Below are positions 17,696-25,814 of a DNA stretch of 64,000 nt, piece after piece. Under the pieces are notes generated by a model. It had not been told where the DNA came from and did no database searches. It saw only the letters and a list, made by a program, of their open reading frames with translations. Made by a program: the position numbers and the translations under genes. The stretch is from NCBI RefSeq assembly GCF_031127835.1, contig NZ_JARXHX010000017.1, positions 1 to 64,000 on the forward strand, written 5' to 3'. Origin of the DNA: Pelagicoccus sp. SDUM812002 (lineage in GTDB: Bacteria > Verrucomicrobiota > Verrucomicrobiia > Opitutales > Opitutaceae). Numbering within the stretch: the stretch's first letter is position 1; each line of letters begins with the position of its first letter.

Positions 17696-18775
17696 ATGCT
17701 ATACGCTTACAAATACATATCGCATTCGCTCGAAACCCTTCAAACCTATCTGGACCATTTGGTCTTGGAAGTTTGGTGCAAAGCAGATGAGGCGTACTCA
17801 CTCGACTTGCTACACCCGAAGCTAAAGGAAATCGTATTAGATTTTTACTACGACGACGCCATAGAGAAAGACTACCTCGATGGGCCAATAAAGACGATCT
17901 ACGCCCTTTTTCAGGATTTATCCGCAGATCAAAGAAACGCCATTGCAACCGCTTACCGAACAAACAACGACATCGAAAGCCTTTGCTCCGACTGCAATGG
18001 ATGCAAGCCCGCCACATACAGTTCCATAACCGCAATATCCTCAAGGCTCTCCGCAGAACTTAGAAAGTTCTACAAGTCACTCTTCACGGAAGTCATACAT
18101 AGAAAGGCAGTCTACTCTCGCCTCGGGAGTCTCGATGAGCATTTCAACGAATTTCGGAAAGTGAATAAACACAGCTACTGTCCTTTCTGCGGCTTGTATC
18201 GACTCAAAGGTGTGTACCATCAAAATAGAGAGGCATACGACCACTTCCTCCCTAAAGCGACCTACCCATTCAATTCGGTGAATTTCAAAAATCTGGCACC
18301 CATGTGTCACGAATGCAATTCGACCTACAAACTCGCGAAAAACCCACTTATCAGCCCAAGGAACCGCGATCCTATTCATTCAACCGACTCGCGCCCGAGA
18401 AAAGCGTTCTATGCGTATTCCGAAACCTCACCAAAGGTCGAGATCACTCTCGAACTCGCAACCGGCGATATTGAGAATCTGACACCCAGTGACATCGAAT
18501 TGAGCTTAACCTCCACTGACTGCGATGAAGAAGTCTCAACATGGGACGACATCTTCAGAATCAAAGAACGATACAAGGCCATATTTTGCGAAGAGGACGA
18601 CGGAAAAGCCTGGATCGACACAATCCTCTCTGGTGCTTCTTCAAAAAACTTAACACCCCGGCAACTATACAACGAGTTCATTTCCGCCGCAGAAAAGAGA
18701 CCCTTCACTGATACTAACTTTCTCAAGAAGCCATTCCTCGAAGCCTGCGAACGAAAAAGCCTTATCCCATCATGA
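17696..18775 (+). CDS. HNH endonuclease, PtuB-like
   Basis: Zinc-bound HNH nuclease of 359 residues. Metal-binding pairs are Cys162/Cys165 (YCPFCG) and Cys204/Cys207 (MCHECN). The catalytic HNH elements are Asp182-His183 (YDHFLPK) and Asn208. This CPFCG...DHFLPK...NLAPMC..CN arrangement is the one seen in PtuB-type nucleases. An additional CSDCNGC cluster at 97-103 is unusual. It is longer than common PtuB proteins, with extra helical N- and C-terminal parts. It lies directly behind the ATPase gene and overlaps the GIY-YIG gene by 4 bases (ATGA, 18772-18775), so all three are probably made together. Likely target is nucleic acid, DNA or tRNA. Confidence 0.86.
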   Translation: MLYAYKYISHSLETLQTYLDHLVLEVWCKADEAYSLDLLHPKLKEIVLDFYYDDAIEKDYLDGPIKTIYALFQDLSADQRNAIATAYRTNNDIESLCSDCNGCKPATYSSITAISSRLSAELRKFYKSLFTEVIHRKAVYSRLGSLDEHFNEFRKVNKHSYCPFCGLYRLKGVYHQNREAYDHFLPKATYPFNSVNFKNLAPMCHECNSTYKLAKNPLISPRNRDPIHSTDSRPRKAFYAYSETSPKVEITLELATGDIENLTPSDIELSLTSTDCDEEVSTWDDIFRIKERYKAIFCEEDDGKAWIDTILSGASSKNLTPRQLYNEFISAAEKRPFTDTNFLKKPFLEACERKSLIPS

Positions 18776-19638
18776 CCGGCAAAACCCTCCAAACCTACCT
18801 CCCCGAAGGAACCCCATCTGGCATCCGTATCGCCGAACTCACCACGCGAATCGTCCTAGCCGTTTCCGTTCCGCGCACAAAACTCGAGCAATTCTTCCAC
18901 CGGCTAGAATCACAGCACATTGGCACCTACTTCCTCTTCGGTGGCAGCGACGACGACACCAAGCCGATCTCCTACATCGGCCAAACCGAGGACCTCAAAA
19001 CGCGACTCAAGAACCACGACGCGAACAAGGAGTTCTGGACCACTGCCGTTGTATTGATTTCTCGGACACACAGCTTCACGCAAGCACACATCCGCTGGCT
19101 GGAATGGCATTCTATCCTAAAGGCGAAAGAGGCAAACCGCTATCACCTCGAAAATGGAAACTCGAGTGGCCTGCCGTTCGTAACCGAACCCATTCTCGCC
19201 GACCTACACGAAATCTTCGAAACCGGTTCGCTACTTCTCGAAAGCTTGGGCTATCCTATTTTCAAGCCATTGGTTTCAAAACCCGAAACCAACCTTTCCG
19301 AATCAGAAAACGAAAAATGGTATCTAAAGAGCAAAGATGTGGATGCAATCGGTGTATTCACTACGGAAGGTTTCATTCTCTTAAAGAACTCAAAGCTCCG
19401 AGCGGAATTCACACCCGGAGCGGTGGATTCCGGCTTCGCACGCAAACGGCACAAGCTCGTAGAAGAAGCAATTCTCAAGCTCGATGGAAACTCCTATATC
19501 GCACAAGAGGACTTCATCTGCAACTCTCCGAGCCAAGCCGCTGCGATATCGCTCGCTCGCCACTCCAACGGCTGGGTTCTTTGGAAAAACAAGTTTGGCC
19601 AAACGCTGGATGAGGTTAAGCGTCAATCAGAGAACTAA
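18772..19638 (+). CDS. GIY-YIG nuclease-family protein with C-terminal DUF4357
   Basis: The GIY-YIG fold is visible: GTYFLF (51-56) for the GIY part, YIGQTE (68-73) for YIG, Arg78 (LKTRL) and catalytic Glu111 (RWLEWHS). The C-terminal part (about 190-288), with QAAAISLARHSNGWVLWKNKFGQTL, matches DUF4357. In this combination the proteins are usually found next to restriction genes. It is translationally coupled to the HNH gene. With HsdR and HNH it gives the locus three different nuclease folds. The catalytic residues look intact, so it is probably active. Confidence 0.9.
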   Translation: MTGKTLQTYLPEGTPSGIRIAELTTRIVLAVSVPRTKLEQFFHRLESQHIGTYFLFGGSDDDTKPISYIGQTEDLKTRLKNHDANKEFWTTAVVLISRTHSFTQAHIRWLEWHSILKAKEANRYHLENGNSSGLPFVTEPILADLHEIFETGSLLLESLGYPIFKPLVSKPETNLSESENEKWYLKSKDVDAIGVFTTEGFILLKNSKLRAEFTPGAVDSGFARKRHKLVEEAILKLDGNSYIAQEDFICNSPSQAAAISLARHSNGWVLWKNKFGQTLDEVKRQSEN

Positions 19639-19736
19639 TCCGAATGGACCGGCTTCTGATAATAACAATAGCGAGTTATAAACAGAAAAACTTACATGCT
19701 ACTATCGAACAACCAAGCCAATCGGAGACCGCTGAA

Positions 19737-20006
19737 ATGACCCTCGCAACCCTCTGGAAATCCGACTCTCAGCAACTCACCGATAAATCGATCCAGCAGC
19801 TCTTCGCTTTCGCAGGAAAAGAGCAAAAAGGAGTCAGGCTGTGCTTGTTGACATTCGGAGGAGAGGTCGAAAAGAGTTCAAACCTCGGAAGACAAATTCC
19901 ATGGTCCAACCCAAAGGCATTCCCCAATTATGAGGTGGCCTACCCGACAAGCTCGCGTAGAATTGAACTTCCGGCTCCCCAATGGGTCGCAGTTAACCTT
20001 GTCTAA
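19737..20006 (+). pseudogene. Remnant of a restriction-endonuclease-like gene
   Basis: The ATG at 19737 starts MTLATLWKSDSQQLTDKSIQQL followed by FAFAGKEQ. The first 29 residues match the well-known N-terminus of a common PD-(D/E)xK-type protein family (normally continuing with GDGKL.DG and about 200 further residues including the nuclease core). Here the similarity stops and the frame ends after about 60 unrelated residues. The open frame can also be read from 19644. It is best seen as the 5' end of a gene cut by deletion at the right border of the defence island. This relies on recall of the family, not on a search. Confidence 0.45.
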
Positions 20007-20045
20007 CTCCGACTCCGTCACCATAAATCCAATACTCTAGCGAAA

Positions 20046-20906
20046 ATGAAGCGTTTCCTCCTCTTTTCCGCGCTCTGCTTTCTGTCACCCTTTCACCTTC
20101 AACAAGCGACAGCCTGCAGCATGGTCTGTTTCGTCGACGAGTCTGGCCAAACTTGGATCGGCAACAACGAGGACTATTCCAATCCCAACACTTGGATGTG
20201 GACGGAGCCGAAGGGAAAGAACAAGTACGGCAGCGTATTCTTCGGATTCGGGGACTTCTTCCCGCAAGGAGGGATCAATGAGGCAGGTTTGGTCTTCGAT
20301 GGATTCGCCATGCCGCCGCTGGAGCAGAAACTCCAAAAAGGTAAGAAGAAGATGGATTCGACCAAGCTCATGAAAAAGGTCATGGGCAGCTGCTCCAACG
20401 TGGCTGAGGTCAAGGAGATGATTCTCGAATATCGACTGGATTTCCTGGAATCCGCTCAGCTGCTATTCGCCGACAAATCCGGAGCCACGCTTATCGTCGA
20501 GGGCGACGAAGTGGTCGAAAAAGCGCCGGGCGAACACCAGATCTGCACAAACTTCTACCAATCCCTCATCGAGTCACACGAGCAGATAAGCTGCCCTCGT
20601 TACTTGAAGGCCTACTCCATGTTCGACGACGACGACGCCCTGATCGAGGACGGAAAAGAGTTCTGCCTGGAGCTGGTCGACGCCATGCACCAAGAGAGCG
20701 AGCAATGGGGAGGCACCCAGTATTCAAATATCTACGACCCGAAAAACGGAGTCATCTACCTCTACCTTTTCCACAACTACGAGGAAGAGGTTCGCCTGAA
20801 TGTCAGCGAAGTCCTCGCCACTCAGAAAGAGCCGATTCGCATTTCCGCCCTATTCCAAAACACGCAAGCCTACGACCGCTATCGATCGCAACACTCCCAA
20901 CGTTAG
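20046..20906 (+). CDS. Secreted Ntn-hydrolase, linear amide C-N hydrolase family
   Basis: N-terminal nucleophile amidohydrolase related to penicillin V acylase, bile-salt hydrolase and carcinine hydrolase types. A signal peptide of 23 residues ends ATA, and the next residue, Cys24 (CSMVCF), is the expected catalytic nucleophile exposed by cleavage. GNNEDY and GGINEAGLVFDGFA are family motifs, and 286 residues is normal. A lipoprotein reading is less likely because position -3 is Ala, not Leu. It is monocistronic at the edge of the defence island; the substrate is unknown. Confidence 0.82.
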   Translation: MKRFLLFSALCFLSPFHLQQATACSMVCFVDESGQTWIGNNEDYSNPNTWMWTEPKGKNKYGSVFFGFGDFFPQGGINEAGLVFDGFAMPPLEQKLQKGKKKMDSTKLMKKVMGSCSNVAEVKEMILEYRLDFLESAQLLFADKSGATLIVEGDEVVEKAPGEHQICTNFYQSLIESHEQISCPRYLKAYSMFDDDDALIEDGKEFCLELVDAMHQESEQWGGTQYSNIYDPKNGVIYLYLFHNYEEEVRLNVSEVLATQKEPIRISALFQNTQAYDRYRSQHSQR

Positions 20907-21044
20907 CTTCACCCGCACTCAACCTCCGTTACGGCTACATAAGAGGGAAGAACAGGGTCAGCTCTGAACGGCCTGTTGCCATCGAAAGCGTCCCCGGTAT
21001 CGGGGAACAAGTTGGTAGGCAAAACAAGAAATGGGAGTATCAGT

Positions 21045-21096
21045 AAACGTTCCAGCTCCCCGAACTTTAAAAGCCCATAAGCGGACTTTCTCCAGA
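21045..21096. repeat. Left direct repeat flanking the DUF4143 ATPase gene
   Basis: Shares AACGTTC, CCCCGAACTTT and GCGGACTTTCTCCAGA in the same order and orientation with 22566-22612, apart from a 12-base insertion. The pair brackets the ATPase gene and its promoter. Confidence 0.5.
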
Positions 21097-21150
21097 ATCG
21101 CCCCCTGCGCTGCTGCGAGCTTTCGCCTCCGAGGTAACATCCAGCATCGG

Positions 21151-22419
21151 CTAGAGTTCCCAGAGCATAGAAATGGGGACAGCTAAGAAACGCGGATCTC
21201 CCAAGGTCAATATGTCATGGCCATCGTAGAAAACCACTCCCGACTGAAAGCTGTTTTTGGCATAACCTGCGAGCCGGCGGAGCCCCTTAGCATCATCAAG
21301 CGAAACCGATTGAGACAGCTTGACTTCCACGCCCCAAACTTTTTGCCCACGGGTTATGACACAATCGACTTCATTCTTATCTTTGTCGCGGTAATGCCAG
21401 AAACGAAGCTGCGGGTGACTCCAACTCGCTTGAGCAATGAGTTGCTGCACGATGAAGGATTCGAGCAAATGCCCGAACCGGGGGCGTTCCGTCAACCAAT
21501 CGTCCGCTTCCAAGTGAGTCAGAGCGGCCGCCAACCCACTATCGCACAAATGAATTTTTGGGGTTCTAACTGCCCGCTTGGTGGCATTCTGATGCCAGGC
21601 CGGCAGTCGGCGCACGAGAAAGAGTTTTTCCAGAATGGCTAGGTGGTTTTCAACAGTGGCCCGCGATCTCTTCAAGGTGCCGGCCAATTCCGAGATGTTC
21701 AAAAGCGTAGCGGTACGCTCTGCCAATAGCTCCATCAGCGATGCAAGGTCTGCGCTGTCCTTCACTTTGGCTACATCCTGGATGTCACGCTCGATGATCG
21801 ATTGTAGGTATTGCCGCAGCCAATCCTGGGCTCTCGACAGGCTGCGACGACAGGCCTCCGGGTAGCCGCCTAAGAGTAAACGGACGGGCAAGGTAGAACT
21901 TTTAGGTGCCTGACTGCCTACAACTTTGGGCTGGATTTCACCTGCCAGCCATTTTTTTAGGAAAAGCCCTTCGCTACGCGCTTTCTCAGACTCAGTCAAT
22001 GGATGCAACTGGAGCGTTTCCATGCGACCTGCCAATGAGTCCGCCAAGGTCGGCAGTTGCAGGAGATTGGCTGAACCGGTCAGAATATAGCGACCTGGGC
22101 GGCGATCGTGATCGACACTTCGCTTGATCGCTAGCGTCAATCCTGGAGCCCGTTGCACTTCGTCTATCGTCACCTCATCAGGAAGTTCTGCGAGAAAGCC
22201 CTGCGGGTCTTCCTGAGCAAGCTTGAGATAAGCAGCGTCATCCAGGCTTACAAAAAGACGAGACGGCTCTAGGCGGGCCGCAAGGGTAGATTTTCCACAC
22301 TGGCGCGGCCCTAGAAGGCAAACCACCGGGGTATCCTTCAGCGCCTCGATAATCTTCGGTTGCAGCCCTCTTTCGAAGTAATCCTCCGGTTGAAGTGATG
22401 GCGCTTTGCCTCGGCTCAT
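21151..22419 (-). CDS. AAA_14/DUF4143 ATP-binding protein
   Basis: A 422-residue member of the widespread ATPase plus DUF4143 family. Walker A is GPRQCGKS at 37-44 and Walker B-like TIDEVQ at 84-89. The sensor region is YILTGSANLL. The C-terminal DUF4143 nuclease-like part contains LRFWHYRDKDKNEVDCVI. Its role is uncertain in all genomes; it is often treated as mobile or defence-associated. It is monocistronic, bracketed by direct repeats (21045-21096, 22566-22612), and preceded by four AAATAGTCG boxes that suggest autoregulation. It abuts the defence island, from which it is separated only by the Ntn hydrolase. Confidence 0.9.
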   Translation of the reverse strand: MSRGKAPSLQPEDYFERGLQPKIIEALKDTPVVCLLGPRQCGKSTLAARLEPSRLFVSLDDAAYLKLAQEDPQGFLAELPDEVTIDEVQRAPGLTLAIKRSVDHDRRPGRYILTGSANLLQLPTLADSLAGRMETLQLHPLTESEKARSEGLFLKKWLAGEIQPKVVGSQAPKSSTLPVRLLLGGYPEACRRSLSRAQDWLRQYLQSIIERDIQDVAKVKDSADLASLMELLAERTATLLNISELAGTLKRSRATVENHLAILEKLFLVRRLPAWHQNATKRAVRTPKIHLCDSGLAAALTHLEADDWLTERPRFGHLLESFIVQQLIAQASWSHPQLRFWHYRDKDKNEVDCVITRGQKVWGVEVKLSQSVSLDDAKGLRRLAGYAKNSFQSGVVFYDGHDILTLGDPRFLAVPISMLWEL

Positions 22420-22425
22420 TGCAAT

Positions 22426-22495
22426 CGACTATTTCGACTATTTGCAAAGTGTCAATCCGACTATTTGTAATGTTATCTACCGACTATTTGCAAAG
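22426..22495 (-). promoter_or_regulatory. Iterated AAATAGTCG boxes and TTGACA in the DUF4143 gene promoter
   Basis: On the minus strand AAATAGTCG occurs four times (plus-strand starts 22426, 22435, 22458, 22481). Two copies are preceded by CTTTGC, and the outer spacing is 23 bases. A consensus -35 TTGACA lies between boxes. The array ends just before the ATG at 22419. This looks like an operator or iteron array for autoregulation. Confidence 0.5.
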
Positions 22496-22565
22496 CTCAG
22501 CCTCGTAAAATTGGGCGATAGGGCTAGGACCAGTTGCCCTCTAAGCTCATCAAAGGGGGCATCGG

Positions 22566-22612
22566 TGAACGTTCTGACCACCCCCGGAACTTTGTGCGGA
22601 CTTTCTCCAGAG
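22566..22612. repeat. Right direct repeat flanking the DUF4143 ATPase gene
   Basis: GAACGTTC, then CCCCGGAACTTTGTGCGGAC and TTTCTCCAGA, matches the left copy at 21045-21096 in the same orientation. GGGAGCTTAAAGCGC follows, and a similar GGGAGCTTAAAAGCGC recurs about 48 bases later. Confidence 0.5.
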
Positions 22613-22685
22613 GGAGCTTAAAGCGCCATTCCTTACTGTTTGATATCACTAGACTAGACGGGAGCTTAAAAGCGCTCAACTCTCC

Positions 22686-24806
22686 CTACTCCTCCGGCAT
22701 CCAATCCTCCGGACGCGTGTAATTCTCGAAAGTCGGATCTTCCGCCGCCATCTTCAAGAACACGTCGAGCGACACCACTTCGAAAGCGGGGCCAAGGCTA
22801 TCGAAAATCGCCTTTACCCGCGAAATATCGCTCCACTGTCGCACGTGCAAAAGCAGGAAATAAGGCCGAACCTCATTGATCGCCGCCAACTCCAGCAAAT
22901 CCGCTCGCACCTCGGCTTCCGGTCGTCCGGGAGCCATATAATAATCGTAGGACAACATCGCTCGACCATCCTGGTGCACGAAGGTATAAGCGGGCGCATA
23001 ACCGTTCAAAAAGCCGACCGCGTCCGGCATCTCCTCGAAATAGACATCCACCACCGATTGCGGCAAATCGGGATTTCCCTCGACCGAAGCCCCCTCCGAA
23101 TAGTCCATGATTTCGAATACACTCAAATCAAGCGTCTCCATATACTCGCGCGACTTCCGCAGCGCCATCGGCAGCTTATCGCGCGGGATCGCCTTGGAAT
23201 ACATATAACCCGGGCCAGAAAGACCGCCGATAAACAGGTCGTTTGGCGTCCCTTGATCATAAAACATTTCCAAGATCGACGGCCCCATCCAAAGCCAGTT
23301 CGGCGTCACCTGCCAAGCGTAGGGAATCTCTCCACGGCCCGGACGCGTCCACGCCCCGATCCCCAGCGCATCCGTCTGCACCGCTGCGATGTACACCTTC
23401 TTCTCTGGCACGTAACGCACGCCGTCCTTCACGTTGTGGTTATTCTTGAATTCAAATCCTGGAGACAAGGGCACCTGCGTATTGAAACTCATATTCGGCA
23501 AGGTGTGCAGCCCCGAGACACGGATCAGATGCGAAGACGCCAGCTTCACGTGGTCACGCTCCTTGTCCTTCTTGTACGAGTGCCAACCAAAGCACATCCC
23601 CATCTCGTTCATCTCCGAAAAAAGCTTATCAGCGAGCTTATACTCGTCCGCTTCCGCCGGATCCTTCGCATCCGTAGAAAGATCCGTGAAAAAGCAGCGA
23701 TGATACATGCCGAAATCCGCCACGCCGGGCTTCATGCGATTCCCATGCTCGCCGCCCATCCACACGATCGCGTCCTTGTTGCAGCGATCCCAATACGCGT
23801 TGTACGCCCACGTATAAATCTCGAAATCGTTCATTCCCGTAAACCGTCCCCGAAAGTCCTCCACCTGCTTCAGGCCGAACTCCTCGACGAGCGGTATCAG
23901 ATCTTCGGTTACCACGATAGCATCCTCCAATCCCGCCACCGTAAACGCTACGATCAGCGAAGTCCGCACCTCCGGATCCCAAACCACGTACTTGTGAACC
24001 TTCCCCTCGAAGGCCGCCAAGGCCCGCCGCAGCGAAGCTATTTTCGTAAACGTAAACTGCTTCTTCTCTTTGTAGAAATCGAGAATCTCGTCCGTAAACC
24101 GAAAATCCCAAGTCTCCGGATAGATGAAGTACAACAACGGCGCCTCCCGATTCACCACCCCTTGCAGCGTGATCAAAGCCGCTTGCTCGGGCAACAAGCT
24201 TTCGATTTTCCAATCATCCGCCAACTCCATGTAAAAGGAATCTCGATACCCTTCCTTCTTTAGGCGAAAGCTCAAGGGCTGATCTGAAGGACGCGTCGGC
24301 CGAGAGATCGTCCAAGTCATGATCGTCCCCGTATCGTCCAAGGAAATCGTGGAACGACTCTTCAGATCCCGCTTCCCCTGCGACGACTGAATCGGAACAT
24401 TTTCTTGCAGCGCCAAAACCTGAAACTCCTTTTCCCAACCCGCGCGGATCCGCCTCATTCCGCCGATCTCACGCCGCAGTCCCATAAAAACGTTGCTGGC
24501 AAAAACCTTGGCCGCGATCGGCACCTCGTTGACCGCACCGCCCAATGCCAAATCCAGAGTCTCCGCATGCGAGCGCCCTTCGCCCCACGTCTCCACGAGC
24601 AATACTTTTCCAGCCTCGACCGAACGGAAATCGAGCGAGACCGTTCCGTAGAGATCAAGATTGCTGCTCTCGTTTTCGATCAAAACCCACTTGCCCAGCC
24701 AATCCTCCGCTCTAGGCGCGGCCCTCGACTCCGCCGCCAAAAAACCTAGCACAGCGAGGACAACCATCAGCAGGACAACAAAGCGGCGAGATCCATAAAT
24801 CTTCAT
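22686..24806 (-). CDS. GxGYxYP-domain protein with fused N-terminal beta domain (putative exported glycosidase)
   Basis: A 706-residue exported protein. The frame opens at 24893, but ATG 24806 (MKIYGSRRFVVLL) gives a signal peptide ending ESRAA. Residues about 30-185 form a beta-rich domain (GKWVLIENESSNLDLYGTV...). The rest is the GxGYxYP family, named for the motif seen here as GPGYMYS in LFIGGLSGPGYMY, with VVWDPEVRTSLIVAFTV and FNTQVPLSPGF also conserved. The family is thought to be carbohydrate-active, unproven. A paralogous locus at 48735-50953 encodes the same two domains as separate proteins. It is divergent from the sugar isomerase gene at 24968, with a candidate operator between them. 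Confidence 0.82.
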   Translation of the reverse strand: MKIYGSRRFVVLLMVVLAVLGFLAAESRAAPRAEDWLGKWVLIENESSNLDLYGTVSLDFRSVEAGKVLLVETWGEGRSHAETLDLALGGAVNEVPIAAKVFASNVFMGLRREIGGMRRIRAGWEKEFQVLALQENVPIQSSQGKRDLKSRSTISLDDTGTIMTWTISRPTRPSDQPLSFRLKKEGYRDSFYMELADDWKIESLLPEQAALITLQGVVNREAPLLYFIYPETWDFRFTDEILDFYKEKKQFTFTKIASLRRALAAFEGKVHKYVVWDPEVRTSLIVAFTVAGLEDAIVVTEDLIPLVEEFGLKQVEDFRGRFTGMNDFEIYTWAYNAYWDRCNKDAIVWMGGEHGNRMKPGVADFGMYHRCFFTDLSTDAKDPAEADEYKLADKLFSEMNEMGMCFGWHSYKKDKERDHVKLASSHLIRVSGLHTLPNMSFNTQVPLSPGFEFKNNHNVKDGVRYVPEKKVYIAAVQTDALGIGAWTRPGRGEIPYAWQVTPNWLWMGPSILEMFYDQGTPNDLFIGGLSGPGYMYSKAIPRDKLPMALRKSREYMETLDLSVFEIMDYSEGASVEGNPDLPQSVVDVYFEEMPDAVGFLNGYAPAYTFVHQDGRAMLSYDYYMAPGRPEAEVRADLLELAAINEVRPYFLLLHVRQWSDISRVKAIFDSLGPAFEVVSLDVFLKMAAEDPTFENYTRPEDWMPEE

Positions 24807-24899
24807 CACAAAAAGCGGGCTCAAGGATTCAAGGGAGTTACTACGCAGTAAAAAGACGGTATCACAAAACGACGCCGATGCTTTCTCAATCAAGCCCCT

Positions 24900-24914
24900 G
24901 TTTTACCGAAAAGC
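24900..24914. promoter_or_regulatory. Candidate operator, GTTTTACCGAAAAGC
   Basis: A near-palindrome of the shared GTTTAC-N-GTAAAC type, 54-68 bases upstream of the isomerase start (24968) and about 94 bases upstream of the GxGYxYP start (24806). It could serve both divergent genes. Confidence 0.45.
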
Positions 24915-24967
24915 GGCCTGCCTGCTGGCTCCTATTCTTGCGTTCTTTTTAAATCTAAATCCGAACT

Positions 24968-25783
24968 ATGGAATTTTCTATACTCTCAGACGAAATCTCA
25001 CTCGATATCAAAGAAGCCTTCGAACACGGAGCCGCCATGGGCTTCCGCAAGTACGAAATCCGCTGTATCGACGACTACGAACACCGCGTCCCCTACTTCA
25101 ATCCCGGCCGCGAGCAGTTTCTCCAAGAGCAGGTCGACAGCGGCGCCATCGAAGTCACCGCTCTCACCCCCGGAGTCTTCAAAATCGACCTCAGCGACCC
25201 CGCCCTCGTCCGCAAGGAGCTCGACGAGACGCTTCCCCTAAGTTGCGAAATGGCAGTCCGCCTCAAGGCTCCCACCATCATCGTCTTCGGTTTTATGCGA
25301 GGCCTCGGATCCGAACGGTCCGAAGCAATCTCACTACTCAAGGAGGCCGCTCAGATCGTCAAACGCTACCATCTCAATCTCGCCATCGAAAACGAGCCGG
25401 GCTCTTTCTGCGACACGGGAGCGGCCACTGCCGCTATTGTCGAAGAAATCGACATGGACCACGTCGGCATCAACTGGGATCCCGCCAACGCCCTCACATC
25501 CGGCGAAGTTCCCTATCCCATCGGCTACGAACGCGTCCTTCCTCACCTGCAAAACATGCACATCAAGGACTGCATCCCCATCCCGCCCGACAAGTGGGAA
25601 AACCGTCTCGTCGGCGATGGCGGCGTCAACTGGATCGGACAACTGCAAGCCGTCATCAGAGACCAAAAGCTGCCGTTCCTCACCATAGAAACCCACGTCT
25701 TTCCCGTGCTCGAATCCACTCGCGAGGAGCTTCGCAGGCTGAAGATCTACCTCGAAACGATTAAGCAACTAGACCAAGCCTAG
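24968..25783 (+). CDS. Sugar phosphate isomerase/epimerase-like TIM barrel
   Basis: Xylose-isomerase-like (AP_endonuc_2) TIM barrel of 271 residues. Metal-site motifs are AIENEPGSF (Glu), VGINWDPANAL (Asp), MHIKDC (His) and TIETHVF (Glu). Such enzymes interconvert keto and aldo sugars or their epimers. Its stop codon lies inside a 17-base tandem duplication (25774-25807). The following FG-GAP and RidA-like genes are close behind and may be in the same transcript. Exact substrate unknown. Confidence 0.88.
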   Translation: MEFSILSDEISLDIKEAFEHGAAMGFRKYEIRCIDDYEHRVPYFNPGREQFLQEQVDSGAIEVTALTPGVFKIDLSDPALVRKELDETLPLSCEMAVRLKAPTIIVFGFMRGLGSERSEAISLLKEAAQIVKRYHLNLAIENEPGSFCDTGAATAAIVEEIDMDHVGINWDPANALTSGEVPYPIGYERVLPHLQNMHIKDCIPIPPDKWENRLVGDGGVNWIGQLQAVIRDQKLPFLTIETHVFPVLESTREELRRLKIYLETIKQLDQA

Positions 25784-25807
25784 TACAGCTCCAAGCCTAG
25801 TACAGCT
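25774..25807. repeat. 17-base perfect tandem duplication over a stop codon
   Basis: CCAAGCCTAGTACAGCT occurs twice head to tail; the first copy encodes the last residues and TAG of the isomerase gene. It looks like a recent slippage or duplication event. Confidence 0.9.
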
Positions 25808-25814
25808 GTCCCAA

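Noticed and set aside
22426-22495. Repeat array considered as a CRISPR
   Set aside because: Units are only 9-15 bases with tiny irregular spacing, sit in a promoter and have no cas genes nearby.
22845-24263. 472-residue open frame on the plus strand
   Set aside because: It is antisense to the GxGYxYP gene, rich in Arg/His with no domain-like segments; it is a composition shadow of a GC-rich gene.
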